The notes beneath the pieces are model-generated. The model worked only from the letters and a program-made list of their open reading frames with translations. It was not told the origin of the DNA and made no database searches. Both the position numbers and the translations under genes were made by a program. 64,000 nt of DNA from contig JALIGW010000001.1 in NCBI GenBank assembly GCA_023053685.1, forward strand, positions 226,747,434-226,811,433. The letters run 5' to 3'. How positions within the stretch are numbered: the stretch's first letter is position 1; every line of letters begins with the position of its first letter. Source of the DNA: Diadophis punctatus similis. Its lineage: Eukaryota > Chordata > Lepidosauria > Squamata > Dipsadidae. This document shows, one piece after another, positions 1 to 14,104 of this stretch.

Positions 1-706
1 TCTCACAAATAAGCAGCACGACACTCTCCTTGTTATCCCAGACTCTTTTTAACTTTATGTGTAGGAGAAGGAATGGCAGAACCTGAGGGTGGAGTGAAAA
101 GAGTTATCAGTCTAGAATCCCTACATAAGCACAAGTGAATGGAGTCCAACACCCCCCCCCCTTTACTGCCATTGGTCCCTATCTAACCCTAACCAGGTGC
201 TGATCCTTAGTTGAAAAGATTCCCAAGCATAGGCTTTTAGCAATAAATCAGCTTAATTGAATCTTCATGTGTGGATCTGGTCTTTTGCACCTGATATTAT
301 GTTTCCTTCAAAATACACATAATCTCAAAAGGATTCTGTCTGACTGTAATGGGTGTATAAATTGAGCCTTTATATTCCCCCTGTATTAAGCTATGAAGTC
401 AATGGATACATCATTTCCTGTTTGATGCCCTGTTGGTCCAACTTTAGCTGATGGTGTGGTAGCACAGTGCAATTTTAGTCTTTGCCATCCAGGAAGTATC
501 TGTTTAATTTACCCATGTAATATTTATGAAAAACTTGCCCTTTGAACAAATAAGCTCTCCCTTTGATGCTGATATGCAAGGCCTTTATCATGCACCTGGT
601 AAGGAGAAGATTCTATCTTTCATTTGTAGTTTTGCCATATGTTTTTTTAAATTATTTTCTTACCATTAAAAAAAAATCTATTCCGGAGATAAAGACCAGA
701 TTAGAA
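1..706. other. Unannotated, apparently unique sequence
   Basis: AT-rich sequence with no convincing open frame, RNA gene or recognisable repeat. Only a short C run near 150 and two telomere-like CTAACC units near 183 were noticed, both too short to interpret. Confidence 0.5.
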
Positions 707-881
707 GAGCCAGTTAGGTCTAGTAGCTAAGGCACCAGGCTGGAAAGTCAGTTAGGTGACTTTAGGGCAGTCACTCTCTCCTGCCCCAGTCCACCTCACA
801 GCATTGTTGTGGGGAAAATAGAAAGAGGAAAATGTGTTGGATATATTCACCACCTTGAGTTATTTGTAAAAAATAATAAAG

Positions 882-886
<5 letters not shown>
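707..886 (+). mobile_element. Sauria-type tRNA-derived SINE
   Basis: The element opens with a GAGCCAGTTAGGTCTAGTAG head, which resembles the tRNA-derived start of squamate Sauria SINEs. It continues through a GGGCAGTCACTCTCTC body and a CACCTTGAGTTATTTGTAAA segment, and ends in AATAATAAAGG, the BovB-LINE-like tail known for this family. It would have been moved in trans by a BovB/RTE LINE. An AC microsatellite begins at the tail, as is common at SINE 3' ends. The family name is from recall; the structure is clear. Confidence 0.75.

Positions 887-940
<54 letters not shown>
887..940. repeat. (AC)n microsatellite
   Basis: About 27 uninterrupted AC dinucleotides directly follow the SINE tail, so the array probably grew from that tail. 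Confidence 0.97.
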
Positions 941-948
<8 letters not shown>

Positions 949-3114
949 GGCTTTCAGGTGGTAGCAGTAACAGTCATCTTCTAAGATTCTTCACCAAATT
1001 ATTTTCACTCAGAATGTTTTGATCATTAAACCTACAGTTGCATGAAGGCAAATGTTGCTGGGCCTCCCCATTCCCAGCCCAATCTTTTAAGCACTATATG
1101 CCACATGGGCTGTCATGAAAGCTACTCCACTAGATTTAGGGAGAAGATCACTTCATTCTTTATTCAAGCACTTGAAAATAAATGACAACCATGATTCTTA
1201 GGTGGGGTGACATTCCCTCCAAATATCCCCTACTTTCGGCTGCTGTTTCCTAATGCTTTTATGTTGCATGATTTAAATATTTCTTCCTGTATAGTGTAAT
1301 AATAATATTTTCATTTCTAAGCTATTTTCTCAAATCATTACTCAAAAAGATATTGCTTATTAATTCAGTTCTACAAGCATACCCCATATTTTCCCAAACC
1401 ACGTTTTTTGTTATTGCAAACTTGAGTAATACAAATAAGTATTGCAGATACTTATTAATACCAGGGCAGCTGATATACCCACAAAAACCTCCTGGTGCCC
1501 CTTTTCAACATCAACATTGATTTGAGCATGAAACCTCACAAGACTGGCATGCTTGAATCAGAATTGAATCCGATTGTGAAACTGTGTCTAAGAATTTCAA
1601 TATAGCGTAAGCTTTCTGGATGAAGATGTGAGATTTATCATAGATCCCAAAATTATGAAGGATTTCTATGAGTTTTAGGGACAGATCAGAGGCTAAATCT
1701 TGGTCTGAGATCCTACCTGTGAGTTAATAAACATGATCTGAGTACCTTTATACTAATCTTCCCTTATTCCCCCTAAACTATGTGGAAATAGCTATGTACA
1801 AAATAATCTTGTCATATTGTCTTCTTTACTTGCATACAATGGAGAGATCCCCATGAATGGGTTAGCATTGAAATTGTTCATAATTTTCTTTTAGGCCAAC
1901 TGATCTTTTAGGCCAGTACTAAACCACTATCAGCATCACCCCACCAAGTATCTACCTCTCAGCCAAAAGTATGTTTTGCAGGACTTTTGGGTTCTATTGC
2001 ATGATGGCACAAAACCATCAGTAGGTCAAATGAATTTTCTCCCCATTTAGCCCATAATGCCAGTACCAAGGGCTTGCAATTATGAATAATTTCAATATAC
2101 CTCTGTGCCAATAGTCTGGGAAGAAAAATTACTATGTTGAGGCAAAAAATACAGCTTTGGGAAGGGCAACATATGTCTTATGCTTGAACAGGAATTCTAT
2201 TCTCTCACTGGAGGAGCTTTGGAGATTGTCCCACCTGCCAGTTCCTGGGATACCATTCCAGCCGTGTGTTGTCAGAATGAACTCAGTGGGTGCCAAACAG
2301 ATTTGTCAGCCTTAGAAGTTTGGAAGACAACAAAGGTTTCCAACCATGATGAACACAGATGCTCAGATAGAGGGAACATCTATTTATTCTGTTTTACTTT
2401 TTGTGAGAAGAAGAGACATACAATATGCTTAGTCCTGGACATGATCGGATATGACAAGGCATATATGTCCATTAAGTGAACATTGATTAAACTGATAGTT
2501 ATCTGGGCTCAGAAAGGGCAAGTGCTGATTGACTGATGATATCTAGAAGCTTTAGATTCACAAACATATGAACATGTCCATGCTTATAGACATTAAAAAA
2601 AAACACCCTGAAAATACTCAAAGCAGATTGGATCAGTCATGGGGACATTTTAAATAGGATTCAAATGGGCTGGGAGATATAAAGGCCATCTGTTTGGAAG
2701 AAGCCTTGACTCGGCTGTCTGCCTTTCTACAAGCAATTTCTGACCACAGCCACATTTCTATTGACTTGTATCTTTTGCTACACATCTATGTACTACTAAA
2801 ACTCTCCAGTCTGTAACCTTTAACTGAGTGAAACAGTGCATCACAGTAGGGCAGCACCAAATTACCTCAAATGAGTTAATTTACAAAAAGCATCCATACT
2901 CCAGGATCCATGATTCCTGTGGGATTAAAATTTGGCAAATTTGTGGTCACTTCAGTGCTGCTGGGCTGCCAGACTGCTGCTTGGAGATTCAGTAGACCAA
3001 TCCTGCTCTACCCTGTTGGAGGTCAGGTAGACATGTCTCATCATTGGTTGCTGAAGGGCAGTCAGATGTAGTCAACCAGCAAGAAGTCAGATGTTGCTCT
3101 TGTTACCGTTGCTT
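941..3114. other. Unannotated sequence, no gene seen
   Basis: About 2.2 kb of ordinary AT-rich sequence. The best open frame (2180-2479, 99 codons) has biased composition, matches no family I know, and has no splice or promoter context. I see nothing else supportable here. Confidence 0.5.
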
Positions 3115-3235
3115 TTTTTTATTTTTTTTTTTTATTTATTTATTATTTGTTCTTCTATGCCGCCCTACTCCCAAGGGACTCAGGGCGGCGTACAACAATT
3201 TTATAAGAACATCAATAATAAAGTATGATTTAAAA
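3115..3235 (-). mobile_element. L2-type LINE 3' tail fragment
   Basis: A T-rich TTTA-type run is followed by GCCGCCCTACTCCCAAGGGA and GGGCGGCGTACAAC. Read on the minus strand this is the GCCGCC hairpin plus (TAAA)n tail seen at the 3' end of the L2-type LINE at 56.5-57.3 kb, so it is a heavily 5'-truncated copy. Confidence 0.7.
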
Positions 3236-3445
3236 ACAGCAATTAAGAAATATACAAAAGTTAAAAAGTACCTTGGTCAATGCATTTTTCTGTTTAGATA
3301 AGGAAATATCTCTGAAGTTATAACCCAACAGATCATGGGTTGTCTAGTTATAATATAAATAAACCAATCATTTTGAATACTTTGATATATTTTGTCAAAG
3401 AACAAACATGCAAAGACTTAACAAAAGAATAGCAATGTTCCTTGA

Positions 3446-3935
3446 TTATGTTATGTTATGTTATGTTACTTTACGTTACGTTACTATATTATATTATATT
3501 ATATTATATTATATTATATTATATTATATTATATTATATTATATTATATTATATTATATTATATTATATTATATTATATTATATTATATTATATTATATT
3601 ATATTATATTATATTATATTATATTATATTATATTATATTATATTATATTATATTATATTATATTATATTATATTATATTATAATATTATATTATATTAT
3701 ATTATATTATATTATATTATATTATATTATATTATATTATATTATATTATATTATATTATATTATATTATATTATATTATATTATATTATATTATATTAT
3801 ATTATATTATTACATTTATTACATTATATTTATTACATTATATTATATTTATTATATTATATTTATTATATTATATTTATTTTATATTATTTTATATTTA
3901 TTATTTTATATTATTATTACATTACATTACATTAC
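3446..3935. repeat. (ATATT)n pentanucleotide array
   Basis: The block begins with TTATG and TTACG units, passes into about 65 near-perfect ATATT units (3486-3812), then decays into TTTATTACATT variants and ends in TTACA units. One phase slip occurs near 3682. It gives long isoleucine/leucine/tyrosine open frames in three frames, which are artefacts of the repeat. Nothing shows transcription. Confidence 0.97.
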
Positions 3936-3988
3936 ATTACAATATATAATTCAGGCTTATATTACATTTTTATCACACTGTCAAATTC

Positions 3989-4035
3989 TTTTTTTTCTTT
4001 TTTTCTTTTCTTTTCTTTTGTTTTTTGTTTGTCTT
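3989..4035. repeat. Degenerate (TTTTC)n tract
   Basis: A short T-rich TTTTC-type simple repeat just downstream of the pentamer array. Confidence 0.8.
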
Positions 4036-4040
4036 GAGCC

Positions 4041-5143
4041 ATTTCTATTCCTTGCACCAAAGTTCTTTTTTGGACATTCACTGGAGGTTGAACTACATCA
4101 TTCCTAATTCAAAGAAGGAAAGTGCAACACAAATACAGGACTCCGAAAATATTAGGTTTTGTGTAGAAATAGAATGAAGTCATGGAAAATGTTCCTGTTG
4201 AAAGGGAACTAGTGCTTTGCGGAAGAAGAAGTAATGATGGGGAAATGCAAGCTTTCTTTCTCCTAATTGATGGTTGTCTGTTTATAGTCTAGTCATCATC
4301 GGCAATACAAAAGTGAACAATGTAGCTTTCAAGGTGGTTCACACACCACATTAAACCACCATGTGATTTGTTTTGTTTAAACTTGGGGTATTAGATGAGT
4401 GCTATCAATTAACAAACATCGCTGTATTGCAGCTACAAGTTACTTAAATCCTGTAACATGTGCATCTCCCAATCTGTATTTATTCTAGGCTACCATTTAA
4501 TGGCAGCCATGCAAATTTTCACATTTAAAAGGAGAATGAATCCCAAGACCTACATTTCCAAAGCTTCTGTAGGGCACTAGGTTGAGAAACACTTGCTGGA
4601 ACTAGTCGGGTCTTAGATACATCTAAACTTCTAGATGCAGATACTCTTAACAGATAAGGCCCAGGGTTGGAAACTGAAAAATTACAAAGCTTTCTAGTCT
4701 TTCCTAGTTAATATCACAATAATATCCACGAGGAACAAAGTACAGTGTTAAGCTGTTTCTTGTTTTAGTCTGAATTCAGTTAATGTATGCCTAAACCGGG
4801 CCCCCAAGAGATTATTAATTGCACTATTTGTCCAACAAATGCATCTAACTGCTCAGAGTTGTGAGTTATTTGTCTTGTGCATTTCATTTTGTATTCCTAA
4901 GATTGGATAGAATCAAATATTTCAGAGAGTATCCCAAGTTTCAACTGGACGTATCTAGTTCTCTATGGCCTAGCTTGAGGCCCTGGACCTTCAAGGGCAA
5001 ACATTCAATTTCCCTTTAAATTGACAAACAGTTGTAGCACATCCAGTGTATAAGAAAAGGCAAAGCGAAGAACCATTGAGGTTTTCATAAGGAGAGCATT
5101 GCCATAACTGCATTTGTTGTATCTACAAATAAATCCTGGTACA
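4041..5143. other. Unannotated sequence
   Basis: About 1.1 kb with no long open frame, no tandem array and no transposon termini that I can recognise. Confidence 0.5.
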
Positions 5144-5151
5144 CTTTAAAA

Positions 5152-5287
5152 CAGTGTTTCCCAACCTTGGCAACTTGAAGATGTCTGGACTTCAACTCCC
5201 AGAATTCCCCAGCCAGCATTCGCTGGCTGGGGAATTCTGGGAGTTGAAGTCCAGACATCTTCAAGTTGCCAAGGTTGGGAAACACTG
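5152..5287. mobile_element. Palindromic hAT-like MITE with 8-bp TSD
   Basis: This 136-bp element is an almost perfect inverted repeat. It begins CAGTGTTTCCCAACCTTGG and ends with the exact reverse complement, folding around a short GCATTCGC centre. It is bounded by the direct repeat CTTTAAAA at 5144-5151 and 5288-5295, the 8-bp duplication typical of hAT transposases. It has no coding capacity and would need a transposase in trans. Older relatives are at 23954 and 24366, and a sister family member is at 61622. The near-perfect arms suggest a young insertion or selection for the fold. Confidence 0.92.
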
Positions 5288-5498
5288 CTTTAAAAGCTCC
5301 TTGTCTTGGTCACACATTATTCTTACTACATTCAAAATGTGTTTTGCACAATGCTTTCCATATATTTGCAAGCCTGGAACTTGCTGCCAATCAGTGCTTA
5401 CTATCTCTCCATCTAACTTGCCAGCTATTACCTCACCCCACAGAGAATTGCCAGTGCTTCATGAATTAACAAATAACTCCTCCTTTCACAGAAAGAAA

Positions 5499-5804
5499 TG
5501 TCACGATGTGAATATTGTCAGTTTGTGCATCTCTATGTTTTTCTGTTTCTTGTATCTATTACGCATGTCTGCATTTCAGAGGTTTCCTCCTTTCCTTTCT
5601 CATCGCCATTTCTACCAAGGTAGAAGTGATTTATACCTTAGCCGATACAATGTAGCCTTAATAAGAATTCTTTATTATTTTTCTACTGAAATAAATATTT
5701 TGTTAATTAGATTTGAATCTCGGGTTTTATTTTCTAAGTAACAATGTCTTCAAAAGAGAAGCCACGATCCATCGACCTACGGAGGAGTAATTCTCATCTT
5801 AACA
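5499..5804 (+). mobile_element. Solo LTR, family A, copy 1
   Basis: The 306-bp unit starts TGTCACGATGTG and ends TTAACA, with the 5-bp duplication AGAAA at 5494-5498 and 5805-5809. Its sequence matches the unit at 12668-13002, including the conserved run around CGGGTTTTATTTTCTAAGTA. A polyadenylation signal AATAAA lies at 5690-5695 on the plus strand, which sets orientation. No internal gag/pol sequence adjoins it, so it is a solo LTR left by recombination. A 5-bp duplication fits LTR retrotransposons such as Ty1/copia or Ty3/gypsy; the clade is undetermined. Confidence 0.85.
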
Positions 5805-5809
5805 AGAAA

Positions 5810-6498
5810 AGCATACTATACTACCCATACATTTTATCACAATTTTATGACATATTTTGTGTACATTAGTTTTTCACATCTTTTCTCCTGACGGGCTGTG
5901 CAAGAAAATTATTAACAAATGGATTGAGAGGTCCCTAAAAAGCCTTCCTCGCTCTATGGTGCCCAGCCAGTGATATTGAGGGAATGTGTTTCATAAGACC
6001 AAATGCAGGGCTTCAGGCTGCTCTCAAAACTGCAGGGGAAAGGACTCTTAGAGAGAATCAGCCCTCACAGAATTTTGAAATACCAACCAATCAGCAATTA
6101 TTTCCTGAAAATGTCCCTAACGTTAGGATGCACAGATGGGTTGGAGGCCTATATTTGTCTTGTACAGCACAGTTTCTCTCCCCCCCACCTCCTTAATACG
6201 CCTGGTATGACTGGGAATTCTGCTGATAATGTAGGAAAAGAAGAGTCTCCTCCTCTGGGTCTTTGCCCTAAGTCCACTGGAATCATTCATTCTGAGGTGG
6301 ACAACTTACAGTACATAAATGGGTCTCCCACAGCCTTTGGCATATTAAGCTACAGCTCCGGGGATCTTCATCTATTTTCAGCTGATGAGTCTATTGCTAG
6401 GCTGCAGGCAGATACGTATCACAGTATATAAGCAGCGGTGCGGAAACAATGATTTGGAACAGATTCTCTAGGTGGAAGGAGATGCTGGCTCCTTTTCC
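5810..6498. other. Unannotated spacer between solo LTRs
   Basis: Contains a 142-codon open frame (6003-6431, plus) with no recognisable domain and no supporting context. I treat it as chance until a protein search says otherwise. Confidence 0.4.
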
Positions 6499-6503
6499 AT
6501 CAC

Positions 6504-7009
6504 TGTTCTAACCCAGCTCCCCAAACACGACAAACTCTCTGACATGAACTCAAAAGATTCCTTTATTAGGAGTGCCGGCAGCCCCGGCAAAAAGTTTCTC
6601 TCGCAAGCTAACAAGTCCGTTGGTCTGGAAGATGTATAGTTGTCTGCCACATCTATTCATCTCTGCCCCCTGCCTTTTATCCCCAGAGTTAGGGTGGGTC
6701 CTCGCTAGAAGTGGTGGCTCTTCCTTCTCCAGGATCGGCCCATGGCTTTCCACTGCTCTCCTCTTCTCTGCCTTCTGCGCAGCCGTGCATCAGGCACTGG
6801 ATCCAGCTGTTCCTCCTCTTCTTCATCAACCACCTCCAGACCTGGAGGCTGTTGACTCTCTGAGGACAGATGGCCCAGGCTCCGCCTCTGTCTCTGCCAG
6901 CTCCATTCCCTCTTCCCCCTCTGAGCTCTCAGGTTGCCTTGATGCTGACCTGACTCCACGCCTCCTCCTCCTCTGATATGGCTGCTGGAGGGGATGACAG
7001 GCCACAACA
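6504..7009 (-). mobile_element. Solo LTR, family B
   Basis: The 506-bp unit has TGTT/AACA termini and the 5-bp duplication ATCAC at 6499-6503 and 7010-7014. On the minus strand it reads like an LTR. A TATA-like GGATAAAAGG lies at about 6675-6682, and a polyadenylation signal AATAAA lies 100 bp downstream at 6562-6567, giving a U3-R-U5 order. There is no adjoining internal region. The GC-rich U3 (6750-6990) produces overlapping open frames on both strands that I do not regard as genes. Confidence 0.85.
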
Positions 7010-7276
7010 ATCACTGCTGGGTGAACCGTTCTGGTCCCAGGCTACTAATGATGGTAGAGAAGCACTATTTGCAAGAGAATTGCTTCAGGGAGATTTTGGG
7101 AGGTGATGATAACCTCCAAGCTTCTAAGACATGGGTGATGTGCTGACACCTTCAGTAAGATGTACTTATTGTACATTTGGTCTGAGAATTTTAAGTTTTT
7201 GCTGAATAGTCAATTCTTTTAATGCACTGATCAGTCCAATTTTTACAGCATAGAGTACTAATCCTATAAAGTAGTG

Positions 7277-7619
7277 TGTCAGAGTTTAGGCAGCGTGATT
7301 AGTATTATGAGATAAACCCAGGAGCGAAAACACAGCACACAGAGCCTTTAGATAATTAATAGTGGTTTATATACAGCTAAATATATACAAACTTATATGT
7401 GGTTAAGTACCTTATCATACAGCTACAGATACACAAAGAGCAATGAGATTACACGACAAGAGAGAACATGAGAAGGGACACGCCATCTAATGGCTTCCCT
7501 TATATAGGCAGCTTCTTACCCAGCTTCTTAAAGTGGCAGTAACCCTTGCATCAGCTTCCGATTGCCTCCTCTTACAACCGCTCATCAGCTTACAGCTATT
7601 AAATCTACATACCCTGACA
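7277..7619 (-). mobile_element. Solo LTR, family C
   Basis: The 343-bp unit has inverted TGTCAG/CTGACA ends and the 5-bp duplication TAGTG at 7272-7276 and 7620-7624. On the minus strand a TATA box (CCTATATAAGG, 7498-7507) lies about 110 bp from the start, so transcription would run leftward. It has no flanking internal retroelement sequence. Orientation rests only on the TATA motif. Confidence 0.82.
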
Positions 7620-7624
7620 TAGTG

Positions 7625-9656
<2,032 letters not shown>

Positions 9657-9664
9657 AGTTGAAC

Positions 9665-10213
9665 CAGTAGTGGGTTCCTACCGGTGCGGTCCACTCTATA
9701 GCACCGGTAGCGGCCCGCTGGTGACGACACAGTACCGGTGCGGTCGGTTGCCGGTGCCTGGGTGCCGCCATTTTTTTTAAAAATAATTTTAAAAAAAGTT
9801 TTCTTCTGCGCATGCCCAGAAGCCGAGCTTCCGGCACTGCGCATGCGCTGCCTTCCTACCCCACAGTGAGTCCAAGCAGGGGAGGATGGCTGAGGGAGCG
9901 TGTGAGACACTGAAAGAATGGGCGGCAGGAGCTATCTCCATTCCCCTCCCTTCAGCAGTCCGAGAAGCCACGAATGCGCAGTGATGATCCTAGGCATTTT
10001 CGCATGTTTGAGGCTTCTCGAGCTGCTGAGGGGAGGGGGAATGGGCGGCAGGACCTATCTCAGTTCCCCTCCCTTCAGCAGTCTGAGAAGCCACGCCCAC
10101 CCAGTCACATGGCTGGCAAGCCACGCCTACCCGGTCACATGGCTGGCAAGCCACACCCACAAAATAAGCCACGCCCACAGAGTAGTAGTAAAAAAATTAG
10201 GAACCCGCCCCTG
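9665..10213. mobile_element. hAT-like MITE, type I (549 bp)
   Basis: Termini CAGTAGTGGGTTCC and CGCCCCTG are bounded by perfect 8-bp duplications AGTTGAAC (9657-9664, 10214-10221). Inside are an ACCGGT-rich end, a GCCGCCATTTT motif (reverse YY1-like), TGCGCATGCGC at 9838-9848, two inverted CCCTCCCTTCAGCAG modules, and a CACGCCCACCCAGTCACATG unit present twice in tandem. Copies at 44820 and 51534 are the same family in the opposite orientation; the longest has the extra tandem unit. It has no coding capacity. Confidence 0.9.
9838..9848. promoter_or_regulatory. NRF1-like palindrome inside MITE
   Basis: TGCGCATGCGC matches the known NRF1 binding consensus (YGCGCATGCGCR) except at one edge base. 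Binding is inferred only. Confidence 0.45.
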
Positions 10214-10221
10214 AGTTGAAC

Positions 10222-10781
10222 CTACATTTATTCTTTGATGCATGTATAGGACAATAATCTGTCCCAGGAACAAATTATGATCTATTCTCAATTAACTATT
10301 ATGCTTTTTTTTTTAAATGAGCTTGGTTTATTATTTGTATTTATTGCTTGAGATTAAGAGAAACACAATCAGGAACTGCCTCTTTACTTTCAATAAATGT
10401 AGACTTCCATGATGAGATAAATCATAGAGTAGGACACTGAAGGAAGTAGCTGATCATCTGGCTTATTTTATATTAGAATTAAGAAATCCTAAAGAAACAA
10501 CGAAGTGCCAGATGACTGAAAGGGGACAAATTTCCCTATCTTGAAAATGGGGGAAAGAACACCTGGGCAAGCAAACTGTTTAATCTGACATCAACATCTG
10601 GCAAGGTTGTTCAGTTTGTCATAAAGAGAACAATCTGAAGGTACATAGAAAGCAAGATGGTAATTACTGGACACCAATATGGATTTGTCAAAAACAAATC
10701 TTGCCAGACTAACCGTATCTCATTTTTAATTTGGATAATTTTCTAAACAAATCTTGATTTCAGTGAAGCATTTGACAAAAT
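10222..10781. other. Unannotated sequence
   Basis: No recognised repeat. One segment near 10700-10790 reads TGCCAGACTAACC...TTTGACAAAATACC, faintly LTR- or LINE-like, but I could not classify it. Confidence 0.35.
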
Positions 10782-10785
10782 ACCT

Positions 10786-11340
10786 TGTTGGAAGAAATGT
10801 CCATCTGGGTTCAGTTCCAAGTGGGAAGAAAGACACGGGAAACATGGAGGCTATTTGGAAAGATGATTTAATGGTGGACAGGACCACATGGTTTGAGGTC
10901 CTGGGCAAAAAAGAGCACATGGGTGAGAGAAAGAGAGAGAGATTTATACCCTCTCTTGGGCCCCGTCTTAGAGCTTCCTGTTCCTGTGTAAGAAATGTAT
11001 TCTGATTGGTTGTCAGACTCCCATGGGGCTATGCAGGGGTAACTTTGTAGGTTGTCTTGAGTCCCAGGCTTGGTTGAGCCTTGCTGGGTGATGCAATCTT
11101 CCGAGGTGCCATGTGGTGAGTTCTGTTGCTAGATGGGTAGAGGGATAATCCTATCATGTCCTGGGGGCCATGTCTTAATCCCATCACCCTGGAGCTGAAG
11201 GGCAGGGAGCTGCAGGGAGCTGCTTTGTCTTTAAAACATGTTTCTCCTTTTCTCATCCAGGGAAATATAATATTCCGCCTTTTTAATATTTCCTAAAATA
11301 TTTCATTCTTCTGGGAGAGGGGGGGTGCTAACTTTCTACA
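10786..11340 (-). mobile_element. Solo LTR, family D, copy 1
   Basis: The 555-bp unit has ends TGTTGGAAG and TTTCTACA and a 4-bp duplication ACCT (10782-10785, 11341-11344). It is the partner of the unit at 19616-20171; shared blocks include TCTGGGTTCAGTTCCAAGTG and TTTAATGGTGGACAGGA. On the minus strand a TATA box (GGTATAAAT, 10942-10950) precedes an ATTAAA polyadenylation signal (10867-10872) by about 75 bp, a compact R region. A 4-bp duplication fits some Ty3/gypsy and endogenous retroviral families; no internal genes are present. Confidence 0.85.
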
Positions 11341-11344
11341 ACCT

Positions 11345-12662
11345 CATGGCATGCTGGTTAACAGGGCAATTGAATGTGGGGTACATAATTAAATGTGGAT
11401 ACATTAATGACTGAACAATGTACTCCAAGATCACTCATCAATAGCTCCAATGGAAGAGAGGTGCCCTCTATTCTTAAATATTAATAATCTGGGTGAAAAG
11501 ATGGAAGAAATACTTCTTCAATCTGCAGACATCAAACCTGAATGGAATAATTAATACCTTAACAGACAGGAAAAAATCAAACTGATCTTCATAGGTTAGA
11601 GATTTGGGTAAAAGTAATAAAATGCATATTATCCTTCATTTTGTTTTTTGCCTTCATTCATGAATATTATCCCTTCATCCTATTCCTCACACTTTCTTGA
11701 TATTTGAGCAAACTGAACCAGTCTGGCTTATAAAAACTAGACTTGACTTATAAGAAGTTGATTGTTAAGAAATATTTTAGTCTATACCAACCAAAATATA
11801 CTAAACCAATCAAAGAAAATAATTGTTTTATTTTATTCTGCTTTAACCAGCCTTATTGTGTTGTGCTCTGGAGATCATACTTCAAAAAGGATTTAGACAA
11901 ATTGGTAAAGTTTCAGAGAAACCAGATTTTATGAAAAGAGATTTAATTATCAGTGTATGTTTAGGCTTGAGAAAAGACAGGTAAATACTGTACTTGAAAA
12001 AAGGACATTCTCTCTCATTCCAGGATGCATAACATAGAAGCATGGGCAAAGTTTCAAACAGGTAAATTCCCATTGGATTTAGAAAAAGATTGGAATCATT
12101 TACCCAGAAATGTGGTGAACACTCTTTCAGGTATGTAAACTGAATTGAAACCATTGACCTTGATTGCTGTTATTTTAATCCCTGCACTGACCAGAGGACT
12201 ATATTCAATAACCTAAATTCTCTTTCTCAACTTTATGATTCTATAATATTCTATTTTTTTTTTGAGGATTTTGTTGTTCAGTCATTTAGACACTTCCGAT
12301 TCTTCATAAAACGGATGCTCCCAGGATTGTCAATAATGGCCCTTTTGCGTTCTTGTAAGCTGATGCTTGTGTTATCAGTCACAATATCCAGCCACTGTAT
12401 TTTTTATCAGCCTTATTTTTGTATGCCTTCATTTTTTCCAATCATCGGGGTTCTTCTCCATGAACTGTTGCCTTTACCTTATGAATCCATAATATTTAAG
12501 CTTCAGCTTTATTACATCCCACCCGCAATCTGGTTTTATTTTATCCACTATGAAATGATATGTTCTTGTAGAAGAACATTCTCAACCATTTCTCCCGCAC
12601 CTACAGCTCAAAAGCTTCCATTTTGCTTAATCATCCTTTCCACTGATCCAGCTATTACAGCC
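11345..12662. other. Unannotated sequence
   Basis: About 1.3 kb, AT-rich. Open frames at 11743, 11882 and 12315 are short and unlike any family I recognise. Confidence 0.4.
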
Positions 12663-12667
12663 ATTTG

Positions 12668-13002
12668 TGTCACGATATGAATATTGCCAGTTGTGCATCT
12701 CTATGTTTTTCTACTGTTTCTTGTATTTATGGTCAAGCAGACGTATGATATATTCTACTACGCATGTCTGCATTCCTGAGGTCAACTTTTTTTCTCTCCG
12801 CCATTTCTACCAAGGTAGAAGTAATTTATTTTCCTTAGCCGATAAAATGTAGTCTTAATAAGGATTTCTTTTATTACTTTTCTACTGAAATAAATATTTT
12901 GTTAATTAGATTTGAATCTCGGGTTTTATTTTCTAAGTAAGTATGTTTTCAAAGGGAAGCGACGATCCATCGACCTCCGGAGGATTTATTCCTCCGCCAA
13001 CA
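12668..13002 (+). mobile_element. Solo LTR, family A, copy 2
   Basis: The 335-bp unit starts TGTCACGATATG and ends CCGCCAACA, with the 5-bp duplication ATTTG at 12663-12667 and 13003-13007. It aligns with the copy at 5499-5804 but keeps an extra TATGGTCAAGCAGACG segment that the other copy lacks, so the two differ by an indel of about 30 bp. AATAAA at 12889-12894 sets the strand. Confidence 0.87.
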
Positions 13003-13007
13003 ATTTG

Positions 13008-14086
13008 TTACAATAGGAGGAAAACCATTGATATTATATGTCTTTGGGTCATGCCTCTTCAGGTTAATATTTCCCCCAGATCCAGATGGAATCAATATTT
13101 CTAATTCTTAATCACCAAAAAGGAATAATTGTAGGGAGCTGGCAAGTGATCCACCCATCTGATTAAGCAACATTTAAAAGCAATGCTCTCAGTTGCCCTT
13201 TCTTTAAAATAATAACCAAATAACCCTCATACTTGTGCTAATAAAGAAACCTTGATTGTCAGCACTGCTCCTTCAAGCATACCATAGAAGAAGTGCTATA
13301 CCAGAGACCTGAAGAGCCAGAAGGCTTATAAGAGAGTCAAGGAAAGCTGAAGGGAGAAAACATCAACGTGTTATTTGAAATGGTATTGATGGCAGCCCAG
13401 AAAAAGGAATAGCTTGTGGATTTGACAGCTGACAAGTTGCAGTGCCTTGAGACTATAGTTCCTGCTGGAATAAAGGCAGTGGGGGAAAAGAAATATATAT
13501 GTATATATATATATATTTATTACAATATGCTGAGAGCAAAGCTGAGTAGAACTGAATCCTCTAACTCCCCTTCTCCTGACTTCAAATTTGGATCTGCAAG
13601 TGCAAAATCAACTATTGAAAAAATAGGTGTCTTGGGGGAAAAAGACACAATACCAGCAATATCAGATTGAGAACTTAAACCTGGAGAACATACAGCAAAT
13701 CACTTGGTTAAGTTGGGTGACTATAGAAATTGAATGAGTGAATGAATGAATGAATGAATGAATGAATAAATAAATAGCCAAACTAACAATATATATATAC
13801 AGAACAGAAGTTTAATTAAATTTAAGCAAGAGTGGCTTCCATATGTATATGTTGTATAATATGCAGCAAGGGAATTACAAAAGTTTAGAGTACGATTTAT
13901 AAAGCTTATGCCAACAGGTACTCCAAATTGGTTAGAGCAAAAAGCAAGAAGTTAAAAGTTTACTAGACCTATATTAGTTTTAGGTATGTTTTATTTATTT
14001 ATTTCCTTTTTATTTTTTAACACGTACAAACAATAATATAGTGGAGATTTTGGCATTGTTTAAAAAAGTATATCAAAGTAACCATT
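13008..14086. other. Mostly unannotated; short simple repeats
   Basis: Holds an (AT)n run near 13494-13516 and a (GAAT)n array at 13733-13775. The 84-codon frame at 13416 runs through the AT tract and is not supported as a gene. Confidence 0.5.
13733..13775. repeat. (GAAT)n microsatellite
   Basis: About eight GAAT units followed by three AAAT units. Confidence 0.9.
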
Positions 14087-14104
14087 TAATATACTCTGCT
14101 TGAC

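Noticed and set aside
3408..4037. Long Tyr/Ile/Leu open frames (up to 209 codons)
   Set aside because: Translation of the ATATT array in three frames; no real protein composition or context.
6572..7014. Overlapping frames on both strands suggesting a gene
   Set aside because: They fall entirely within a solo LTR bounded by a 5-bp duplication.
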